From: JBFJVD01 sp041624375
GTDB taxonomy: Bacteria; Chloroflexota; Anaerolineae; Anaerolineales; E44-bin32
DNA length: 6,790 bases
Reading direction: 5' to 3'
Assembly: GCA_041624375.1 (NCBI GenBank)
Contig: JBFJVD010000163.1
Span: 1 to 6,790, forward strand
A program made the position numbers and the translations under genes. Positions 1 to 6,489 of this stretch are shown here, in pieces; positions within the stretch are counted from its first letter, which is position 1; each line of letters begins with the position of its first letter. The notes under the pieces are model-generated. The model was not told the origin of the DNA. It was given only the letters and a program-made list of their open reading frames with translations, and did no database searches.

Positions 1-999
1 GTCAGGCGAGGCGGGCTCGCTGCCCATTGTCACCTGTGGGATGCGGAGGTGAATCCGGCCGTCCCTGACCTCGACCTGGTAGGTGTCGAGGGCCACCGAG
101 GGATCGTTCAGGTACTCGCCGGTTGCCACGTTGAACTGGTAGCCGTGCCAGGGGCAGGTGAGCGTCTGCCCCTCCAGTTCGCCGGTGGCCACCGGCCCGG
201 CCCGGTGCAGGCAGTGGTTGCGCAGAGCGTACCACTTGTCACCGTGGTGGAAGATGCCGATCGACAGGTCGCCGACCTGGACCAGGAGCCGCTCGCCCTG
301 CGGCACCTCCTCCGCATAGCCCACCATCACCTCGTCGAACGTAATCGAACGGTACAGCCCGAGGCCGCGCTCGTAGGTGTCCACCGCGAGCCGGTGCACT
401 TCGGCCGAGTCCACGCTGGCGACGGTGGGTTCGCCCTCGACTTCATGCTCCCCGCTGTAGGCGCGCGAGAGCAGCTCCAGAATCACCATGAGCAGCAGAT
501 TCCAGGCCCTGGCCGCGCGGCTTTCTAAATCCGGATCGACCTCGTGCAGTTCCTTTTCGAGCGCCTCGCTGATGGCGTGCTGTACGAACCCCATCTGCCC
601 GATCACATAGCGCTCAGGGATGTAGATGTTGGGGTCGGCCCCATCCGACGTATGTGCCTTCCCGACCAGGTCGACGTAGTGGGCGAAGCTGTCGTCGTAC
701 TCGCCCGTTGCCGCCCGCCGCCAGAAGGTGGTGTTGTGCACCATCCGCAGCCGCAGGTATTCCTGGTCGACCTCGCCCTCCTTGTTCACGAAGTACTTGC
801 GGGTCGGTGGATAGCGGAGCAGGTGATCGTAGAACTGGCCGACGATGTGTGGGATGTACTTCTCGATGATGAGCTGGGATTCCTTGATGGCCCGCGCGTC
901 GTCCTCGGTGAAACCGACGAACTGAGCCATGTGGCGGAAGTAGCGTCCGGCCTCGGCAGCCTGGGCGGCTTTGGCCTCGTCGGGTGAAACGTCAGTCAT
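1..999 (-). CDS. Protoglobin-Rieske [2Fe-2S] fusion protein (3' end beyond window)
   Basis: The reading frame is open from an ATG at 999 to the left edge, giving 333 codons with the C-terminus missing. Residues about 17-190 look like a protoglobin / globin-coupled-sensor domain: a helix with FVGFTEDD at 27-34, FYDHLL at 56-61, FWRR at 92-95, and KAHTS followed by YIPERY at 126-131. His116 is the likely proximal haem ligand and Tyr57 the likely distal (B10) tyrosine; their spacing of 59 matches, from memory, Tyr61/His120 of Methanosarcina protoglobin. Residues about 222-325 form a Rieske ferredoxin-type domain with C263-L-H265 and C282-P-W-H285, all four cluster ligands intact, followed by GYQFN and an alternating beta pattern. 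The domain type implies O2, NO or CO binding coupled to one-electron transfer in the cytoplasm; no signal peptide or membrane helix is visible. The start is supported by GAGGGAG a few bases upstream. The gene follows the membrane-protein operon after 63 bases and may be co-transcribed or have its own promoter. Substrate and redox partner are unknown. Confidence 0.88.
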   Translation of the reverse strand, partial: MTDVSPDEAKAAQAAEAGRYFRHMAQFVGFTEDDARAIKESQLIIEKYIPHIVGQFYDHLLRYPPTRKYFVNKEGEVDQEYLRLRMVHNTTFWRRAATGEYDDSFAHYVDLVGKAHTSDGADPNIYIPERYVIGQMGFVQHAISEALEKELHEVDPDLESRAARAWNLLLMVILELLSRAYSGEHEVEGEPTVASVDSAEVHRLAVDTYERGLGLYRSITFDEVMVGYAEEVPQGERLLVQVGDLSIGIFHHGDKWYALRNHCLHRAGPVATGELEGQTLTCPWHGYQFNVATGEYLNDPSVALDTYQVEVRDGRIHLRIPQVTMGSEPASPD

Positions 1000-1032
1000 C
1001 GCGCTCCCTCTCAATAATTTGTGGGATGGTTA

Positions 1033-1055
1033 ACACCGAAGGCCGGTTTCGGTGT
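1033..1055 (-). terminator. Stem-loop between gene A and the globin-Rieske gene
   Basis: An 8-bp perfect inverted repeat pairs 1033-1040 (ACACCGAA on the + strand) with 1048-1055 (TTCGGTGT) around a 7-base loop. It begins about 8 bases after the stop codon of gene A and ends 33 bases before the ATG of the next gene. The position suits a transcription terminator or attenuator. The transcribed (minus) strand continues GTTAACC with no run of T, so it is not a canonical Rho-independent terminator. An mRNA-stabilising hairpin or a protein-binding palindrome are alternatives. Confidence 0.4.
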
Positions 1056-1062
1056 CAGCGAT

Positions 1063-2511
1063 TCAGCGTCGGTCATCCTCACGGAATTCGATGATTGTAA
1101 GCGTCAGGTGCGCCGGTTGCAGTGTCTCTTGAACGGCCTGCATCAGCGCCTTGGAGAGGCCATCAAGATCGACCTGATCGCGCGCCGCGACGCTGAAGCG
1201 CTGCAGGGTCCGATCGGCGTCGTACTTGTGGCGGTAGAAGCGGCGATCGATGTCTCGCTGAATGCGGCTGCGCAGTGGGCTGAACAGCGCCGCGCTGGTG
1301 AGGGTGGAGGCGACCAGCGCCAGCTGCGATTCGGCGGGCACTACACGCTGCAAGATGAGCACCGTGGTGAAGTAGACCGCAAGCAGCGCCCCTGAAAGCA
1401 CGAAGTACACCAGCGAGCGGTTGATCAGCGTATCGATGTCGAACAGGTTCTCGCGCAGGATGGCGATGGCGAAGGTTGTCGGGATGATCAGCCAGATGAG
1501 CCCCACCATGTTGGTGCTCAGGAAGGGAGGCCGTCCAAGCAGCTCGGGGAGCACCGAGAGAATCAGCCAGGGGACGATCGCGACCACCATCCCCCAGATG
1601 ACCCAGCGGACCTGCCGCCGCTCGGAGGCGTCGAAGGACCGCTGGTATCCGGTGATGGCGGCGATGAGCGCCAGCGGAAAATAGAGCGCGGTCATCCCGC
1701 CAGCGGAGCGGAGGATCAGCAGCAGCCGGGCGCTATGGGTCGGCGCTCCCGACCATCCGGTCACGAGCAGCGCCAGGTACGGGAGCCACACACCCAGGTA
1801 GATTGCTGCCGGGATCCAGCGCCGCCGGAGCAGGATATCTCGGGGGCGAGGGAAGATCAGCGCGAAGTGCAGCAGGCCGGCGGCGACTCCTGCGTAAAGG
1901 ACGATGCTTCCCCAGAGCCACAGCAATAGCGGCCACCCGCGCACCAGGTCGAGCGGCTGTATCCCGAGGAAGAAGATCACTCCGCTTCCGAAGATCACGC
2001 TGCTGAGATACAGGAGGCCGCGGGCCGCTGGGAGATGCGGCCGGCGGAAGAAGATCAGGAGACTGACCCCGAGAAGATAGATCAGGTAGAGGTAGGTGAT
2101 CCAGCTGTCCCTGATCAGATCCAAGAGATTTGGGACGGATAGGGCCACCCGGACATCCCTCAGATTCCCATCCCGAACGACGGAGTAGCGCAGGCTGCCG
2201 GCCGCCTGCGCGCGCGCCGGCCCTGCCGTGCCGAGCCGCTCCGCGGAGAGCCACGCATCCACCGTTTTCCCCTCGATGGCGACCAGGATGTCGTCCGCTT
2301 GCAGCTGGCCGTCGCCGGCCGATCGTTGGCGGAGGAGAAAACCGCTGGTGTCTCCTGGCGGGTGCGCTTCGGTGATCCGAGCGCCATCCCCAGCGAGCGA
2401 CGCGCGTGAAGCGAAGAAGAAGAGCGCTGGCAGCACGATCAGCGCCGTCACAAGCAGGTCAAGATAGAAGGTGCGTGGTGGGCATACGCCTCGCAGGCGC
2501 TGGCGGCTCAT
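1063..2511 (-). CDS. PDZ-containing multi-pass membrane sensor-like protein, kinase-less (gene A)
   Basis: 482 aa. Helix 1 lies at about 15-35. A soluble segment at about 42-125 follows, with a PDZ-like pattern: GFLLRQ at 57-62, then LQADDILVAIEGKTVDAW at 70-87, which is the 'GD-I-L-x-V-x-G-x-x-V' turn of PDZ domains. About eight further membrane helices come next, including a variant of the family FP-x-GRF motif (FPRPRD). The cytoplasmic tail has FDID at 357-360, IDRRFYR at 421-427, KYDA and QPAHLTL, then stops after REDDRR. A TM-PDZ-multi-TM layout is known from ComP-type sensor kinases, where the extracytoplasmic PDZ probably takes part in ligand recognition. Here no GAF, dimerisation/phosphoacceptor or ATPase domain follows. 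The start is well supported: it overlaps the stop of gene B as ATGA, and GGGGAG at 2519-2524 sits 7 bases upstream. It is the most divergent paralog and the last of the array, so it may be the ligand-binding subunit (inference). Confidence 0.85.
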   Translation of the reverse strand: MSRQRLRGVCPPRTFYLDLLVTALIVLPALFFFASRASLAGDGARITEAHPPGDTSGFLLRQRSAGDGQLQADDILVAIEGKTVDAWLSAERLGTAGPARAQAAGSLRYSVVRDGNLRDVRVALSVPNLLDLIRDSWITYLYLIYLLGVSLLIFFRRPHLPAARGLLYLSSVIFGSGVIFFLGIQPLDLVRGWPLLLWLWGSIVLYAGVAAGLLHFALIFPRPRDILLRRRWIPAAIYLGVWLPYLALLVTGWSGAPTHSARLLLILRSAGGMTALYFPLALIAAITGYQRSFDASERRQVRWVIWGMVVAIVPWLILSVLPELLGRPPFLSTNMVGLIWLIIPTTFAIAILRENLFDIDTLINRSLVYFVLSGALLAVYFTTVLILQRVVPAESQLALVASTLTSAALFSPLRSRIQRDIDRRFYRHKYDADRTLQRFSVAARDQVDLDGLSKALMQAVQETLQPAHLTLTIIEFREDDRR

Positions 2512-3914
2512 CGCCGCTCTCCCCGTGCCTCGGGCGCCGCCTCCTGCAGCCAGAGGGAGAGATGGGCCGGCTGGACTGAGTCGGCGGCGGCCGAAAGCAG
2601 CACATGCGAGAGCGTATCCAGATCGACTTCATCCCGCAGCCGATGGCCGAACGATCGCAGGATCAGCTCGGCGTCGTAGCTCTGGCGGTAGAAGCGGCGG
2701 TCAATGGCGCGTTGGATGCGGCTGCGCAGTGGGGTGAAGAGGGCGGCGATCGCCAGCGTCGAGGCCACCACGGCAACCTCGGACTGCGCCGGGATCAGCC
2801 GCTGGAAGATGAGCACGCTGCCGAAGTAGATCAGTGCCAGCGCCGCAGTCAGAGATCCGTAGATCAGCGTGCGGCGGACGACCAGATCGATGTCCCACAA
2901 CCGGTAGCGGATGATGCAGAGCGCAATGGTGAGTGGGATCAGGCTGTTCGAGGCCACCGTGACCGGTGGATGGACGAGTAGATAGATGACGCGCAGCGGC
3001 CCGGGCTGCAAAATGGCCGGTTCCAGCAAGTAGGGCAGTGTGACGATGAGGTTGCCAGCCGCCGACCCGGCCAACCCAAAGAACACCCATTTGGTCTGCT
3101 GCCGCTCCACCGAAGTCGACACCTTGCGGTAGCGGTGGACCTGCGCCCAGAACCCAAGCAGCCCACTGGTCAGTAAGAGCAGCAAGAGAAGGGCGGTTCC
3201 AATCCTCTGAGAAAGAAGCTGAGCAAGGACCAGTAGAATGAGCAGGATGCCTGCGACCGGAGCAACGTATGCCGGGCCGCGTGTCCAGCGTGGGACGAAT
3301 CGGCCATTGGGGAAGCGGTAGGCGAAGGGGACGAGCAACATGGCCCCGACCGCGCCACCCAGGTTCAGTTCTGGGAGCAAGCCGATGCTGGTGTTCGAGC
3401 CGGGGCTTGAAATGAAGGCCAAGCTCTGGCTCGGCAGCCCATAGATCCCCAGGAGCATCAGCGCGAAGGCCGCCAGCTGGCCGATCGGCTCGTCGAATCG
3501 CCGCCAGAAGATCAGCGCGGCCGGCGCGAAGAATGCCATCAACCAGAGAAACTCGATTGCGAACAGGTAGGACGCGTACAGGGCTGCGGAGCCGCCGGCT
3601 TCTTCGAGCAGGCGCAGTTCGGGGCTGGTCAACTGGTAGAACTCAAATGCCGATTCGGTGAGGCGGCTGGAACCCTGTCCGTCGCGAATTGCGGCAAACT
3701 GCGACGGCGCGGAGAGCACCAGCGCGATCAGGCCGACCCCAGCGATCAGCAGCCAGAGGGCCCGCAGCAGGAGAAGCTGCCGATTCGGAGCGCCTCCTGG
3801 CTTCATCCTTGTTTGCCCTGAAGCTCCGCCGCGGCCTCGGGTACCGGCTCGGAGGCGATCCACAAAGACAGGAATTTCGGCTGGACGGGCGCCTCGCGCG
3901 CGCGGGTCGCTCAT
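2508..3914 (-). CDS. Multi-pass membrane sensor-like protein, kinase-less, with chimeric N-terminus (gene B)
   Basis: 468 aa from the ATG at 3914, which overlaps the stop of gene C as ATGA and has GGGGAG (3924-3929) 9 bases upstream. By homology to gene C the older start is Met37 (3806), giving 432 aa, but that ATG has only a weak ribosome-binding site. Residues 1-36 are Arg/Gly/Ala-rich and come from an out-of-frame relic of gene D. Met37 onward begins a first helix at about 47-67, an outside segment, and about nine more helices. Family marks are FPNGRFVPRW, ERQQTKW, WDID at 340-343, IDRRFYR at 404-410, SYDA and QPAHLSLW near the end. It is very close to gene C at both ends (N-terminal helix, FFAPAALIFWRRFDEPIG, and most of the last 130 residues) but clearly different in the middle. 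No kinase domain follows the tail. The likely role is a membrane subunit sensing or relaying a signal to a kinase encoded elsewhere, which is inferred from the family only. Confidence 0.85.
   Translation of the reverse strand: MSDPRARGARPAEIPVFVDRLRAGTRGRGGASGQTRMKPGGAPNRQLLLLRALWLLIAGVGLIALVLSAPSQFAAIRDGQGSSRLTESAFEFYQLTSPELRLLEEAGGSAALYASYLFAIEFLWLMAFFAPAALIFWRRFDEPIGQLAAFALMLLGIYGLPSQSLAFISSPGSNTSIGLLPELNLGGAVGAMLLVPFAYRFPNGRFVPRWTRGPAYVAPVAGILLILLVLAQLLSQRIGTALLLLLLLTSGLLGFWAQVHRYRKVSTSVERQQTKWVFFGLAGSAAGNLIVTLPYLLEPAILQPGPLRVIYLLVHPPVTVASNSLIPLTIALCIIRYRLWDIDLVVRRTLIYGSLTAALALIYFGSVLIFQRLIPAQSEVAVVASTLAIAALFTPLRSRIQRAIDRRFYRQSYDAELILRSFGHRLRDEVDLDTLSHVLLSAAADSVQPAHLSLWLQEAAPEARGERR
3807..3896 (-). 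repeat. Fossil copy of the 3' end of gene D (duplication scar)
   Basis: These 90 bases align without gaps to 5177-5266, the last codons of gene D, with 11 differences by my count. The stretch 3844-3888 is identical to 5214-5258 (45 bases). Read in the old frame it still encodes the D tail (QPKFLSLWIASEP, then EAAAELQGKQG) and a TGA that overlaps the next ATG at 3803-3806, exactly like the D/C junction. That frame lies just after the stop codon of gene C. In its present position the segment is read in another frame as residues 7-36 of gene B, if B starts at 3914. Confidence 0.85.
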
Positions 3915-5176
3915 CGCCGATTTCTCCCCGCCTCGTGCAGCCAGAGTGAGAGCTTTGTCGGCTGGAGCGAGTCGGCGGCGGCAGTTAGCAGCGCATCGGA
4001 GATCCGGTCGAGGTCAACTTCATCCCGCAGCCGGCGGCCGAACGATCGCAGGATCAGCTCGGCGTCATAGGTCTGGCGGTAGAAGCGGCGGTCAATGGCG
4101 CGCTGGATGCGGCTGCGCAGCGGGGTGAAGAGGGCGGCGATCGCCAGCGTCGAGGCCACCACCGCAACCTCCGACTGCGCCGGGATCAGCCGCTGGAAGA
4201 TGAAGACACTGCTGAAGTAGACCAGTGCCAGGGTCGCCGTCAGCGTTCCGTAGATCAGCGTGCGGCGAATGACCAGATCGATGTCCCACAGTCGGAAGCG
4301 GATGATGGAGAGCGCAATGGTGAGTGGGATCAGGCTCATCGTAGCAACCGAGATCGGCCCTTGGGCCAGCAGGTAGAGCAAGCGCGGCGTCCCGGGCTGC
4401 AGAATGTCGGGCTCTAACAAGACAGAGAGGCCAAGGAGAATATTGCCGAGCGCCGATCCGATGAGTCCGAACAGAACCCACTTCGATTGTTGCCGTTCCA
4501 CAGGTGTTGATATCTTTTGGATGCGGTAGACCTGCACCCGAAAAGTGAGCAAGCCGTTGGCCAGGAACACCAGCAGGAGCAAAGCAACATCAACCCCGCG
4601 CGTGAGAGGACGGAGGTGGAACAACAGGAAGAGGAGAACAATCGCAGCGGAAGCGAGGTAGGTTGGTCCAAGGGTCCAGCGGGGGTGGAAGCGTCCATCG
4701 GGGAAACTGTATGCGAAGGGGATCAACAAGACGAATCCGATCAGTCCACCGTAACTAATGTTTGGAAACTGCTCGAAACTTGCGGCCCCTAAACTCTGGC
4801 TCGGCAGTGCGTAGATCCCCATAAGCATCAGCGCGAAGGCTGCCAGCCGGCCGATGGGTTCGTCGAAGCGCCGCCAGAAGATCAGCGCCGCTGGCGCGAA
4901 GAATGCCATCAACCAGAGGATCTCCATCCCGAACAGGTAGGCCGCGTACAGGGTTGTGGAGCCGCCGGCTTCTTCGAGCAAGCCCAGTTCGACGGCGGTC
5001 AACCGGTAGAACGCAAATGCCGATTCGGAAAGTCGGTTGGGGCCCTGTCCATCGCGAATTGCGGCGAACTGCGACGGCGCAGCGAGCACCAGGGCGATCA
5101 GGCCGACCGCAGCGATCAGCAGCCAGAGGGCCCGTACCAGGAGAAGCTGCCGATCCGGAGCGCCTCCTTGCCTCAT
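3911..5176 (-). CDS. Multi-pass membrane sensor-like protein, kinase-less (gene C)
   Basis: 421 aa from the ATG at 5176, which overlaps the stop of gene D as ATGA; I prefer it to an in-frame GTG at 5233 that would add 19 residues inside gene D. The protein starts MRQGGAPDRQ and has a first helix at about 10-32. An extracytoplasmic stretch of about 40 residues (QFAAIRDGQG ... LLEEAGGS) and roughly nine further helices follow. Conserved marks are FFAPAALIFWRRFDEPIG, FPDGRFHPRW, ERQQSKW, WDID at 297-300, QRLIPAQSE, IDRRFYR at 361-367, TYDA and QPTKLSLW. It ends in EAGRNRR with no transmitter domain. It is the closest relative of gene B and, from the scar upstream of B, probably the parent copy. 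A weak CAGGG lies 9 bases before the start, so translation probably relies on coupling to gene D. A signal-input or accessory membrane subunit is the best guess; the ligand is unknown. Confidence 0.86.
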   Translation of the reverse strand: MRQGGAPDRQLLLVRALWLLIAAVGLIALVLAAPSQFAAIRDGQGPNRLSESAFAFYRLTAVELGLLEEAGGSTTLYAAYLFGMEILWLMAFFAPAALIFWRRFDEPIGRLAAFALMLMGIYALPSQSLGAASFEQFPNISYGGLIGFVLLIPFAYSFPDGRFHPRWTLGPTYLASAAIVLLFLLFHLRPLTRGVDVALLLLVFLANGLLTFRVQVYRIQKISTPVERQQSKWVLFGLIGSALGNILLGLSVLLEPDILQPGTPRLLYLLAQGPISVATMSLIPLTIALSIIRFRLWDIDLVIRRTLIYGTLTATLALVYFSSVFIFQRLIPAQSEVAVVASTLAIAALFTPLRSRIQRAIDRRFYRQTYDAELILRSFGRRLRDEVDLDRISDALLTAAADSLQPTKLSLWLHEAGRNRR

Positions 5177-6489
5177 CCTGACTTGCCCTGAGTCTCCAGC
5201 GCGGCCTCGGCCGCCGGCTCGGAGGCGATCCACAAAGACAGGAATTTCGGCTGGACGGTCGCCTCGACGACCGTATTCAGTTCCTCAATCAACGTCCCAA
5301 GCTCAACCTGATCGCGCACGTTGTTCGCGAAATCGGCCAGCGCACGGTCGGCGTCGTACTTCTGGCGGTAGAAGCGCCGGTCGATGGCCCCTTGGATGCG
5401 GCTGCGCAGCGGGCTGAACAGGGCCAGGATGGCCAAGGTTGAGGTGACGACGGCAATCTCCGACTCGGCCGGCAGGATGCGCTGGAGGAAGACCACGCTG
5501 CCGAGGTAGAGCGAGCCGAGGATCCCGGTCAGCGCGCCATACACCAGCGAGCGGTTGATCAGCAGATCGATGTCCCACAGACGGAAGCGCAGGACGGCCA
5601 GCGCGGTCGAGATCGGCACCAGCATCACCGAGAACTGAAAGAAGGGCAGCGCCAGCATGAAGTAGCGCAGCCGGGGGAGGGAGGGCCCAGACAGTGCCGG
5701 GACGATGAAATAGGGCGAGATGTAGCTCACAAAGCCGATGAAGGCTGCGATCCAGCCGTAGATCACCCATTTGGTTTGCTGGCGTTCGACGGCGTTCGAC
5801 TCGCGCAGGTAGCGGTAGATCTGGGCAAAGATGCCGCTTCCGAGCCAGCCGGCGGCGAGCAAGACCGTCGGCGGGCTGAAGGTGCGATAGGTCGTCTCGT
5901 AGACGACCAGGTTGAACGGCAGGCTGGGGAAGGCGAACATGACCAGGAACATGGCGGCCACGCTGAGCGCGAGCCATCGAGTCCAGGGCGGCACGAAGCG
6001 CCCGTTCGGAAAGAGGTAGAGCGAGATCAGGACGGCGGCCCGTCCGATCGTGAGGAGAATCGCCGCCGGCAGCGCCAGGGAAGGATGCGCTTCCACGCCG
6101 GCGTCGAAGACCGGTGGGACCATGAATCCGATCTGCGCCAGGACGAGCGAGAAGAACCAGGTGGAGCCTTGATCCGGCTGCCGCAGGTAGGTCAGCGTGC
6201 CGATGACGAATGGAATCAGGCCGAGCAGTGTCACCAGGAGAATGTGGTATCCAGCGTAGAGCTGGGGCGTGAGCCCGAGCGCCTGAAGCGCCTCCCACTC
6301 CACCGGCCCGAGCAGGCCGCAGGAAATGCGGCATTCGACCACAGGGTGGAGGGCGCCCCACTTCCGGAAGGCCGCCGGCAGGCTCCCCAGATACAGACCC
6401 AGCGTCCCCCCGGCGATGAGCAGCCACGATACCCTGGACCAGAGCCACCATCCACTCCGCTTCGGCAGGGCGGTTGCCAGCAGGCTCAT
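5173..6489 (-). CDS. Multi-pass membrane sensor-like protein, kinase-less (gene D)
   Basis: 438 aa from an ATG at 6489 overlapping the stop of gene E (ATGA). The first helix is at about 20-40. An outside loop follows containing C53-x3-C57, a pair not found in B or C. Further helices lie near 80-102, 111-128, 140-159, 173-190, 204-225, 241-262, 273-297, 316-335 and 343-360. Family motifs are FPNGRFVPPW at 160-169, ERQQTKW, WDID at 305-308, INRSLVYG, IDRRFYR at 369-375, KYDA and QPKFLSLW, and the protein ends ALETQGKSG. The tail is where a GAF or HisKA region would begin in full-length sensor kinases of this family, and none is present. Its 3' end was partly copied into the C-B junction. No strong Shine-Dalgarno is visible before the start, so it is probably coupled to gene E. 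The Cys pair could form a disulfide or bind a metal outside the cell (inference). Confidence 0.86.
   Translation of the reverse strand: MSLLATALPKRSGWWLWSRVSWLLIAGGTLGLYLGSLPAAFRKWGALHPVVECRISCGLLGPVEWEALQALGLTPQLYAGYHILLVTLLGLIPFVIGTLTYLRQPDQGSTWFFSLVLAQIGFMVPPVFDAGVEAHPSLALPAAILLTIGRAAVLISLYLFPNGRFVPPWTRWLALSVAAMFLVMFAFPSLPFNLVVYETTYRTFSPPTVLLAAGWLGSGIFAQIYRYLRESNAVERQQTKWVIYGWIAAFIGFVSYISPYFIVPALSGPSLPRLRYFMLALPFFQFSVMLVPISTALAVLRFRLWDIDLLINRSLVYGALTGILGSLYLGSVVFLQRILPAESEIAVVTSTLAILALFSPLRSRIQGAIDRRFYRQKYDADRALADFANNVRDQVELGTLIEELNTVVEATVQPKFLSLWIASEPAAEAALETQGKSG
5214..5258. repeat. 45-base perfect direct repeat, source copy in gene D
   Basis: This stretch near the end of gene D is identical, in the same orientation, to 3844-3888 upstream of gene B, 1370 bases away. 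Homology continues without gaps through the start of genes C and B at the same offset. It marks the duplicated unit that created gene B. Confidence 0.85.

Noticed and set aside
49..987. Plus-strand open frames of 159 and 147 aa
   Set aside because: They are antisense to the protoglobin-Rieske gene, whose minus-strand frame carries intact haem and iron-sulfur ligand motifs.
3911..5233. GTG start at 5233 for gene C
   Set aside because: It would add 19 residues inside gene D. The ATG at 5176 gives the same ATGA overlap as every other junction and starts just before the first helix.
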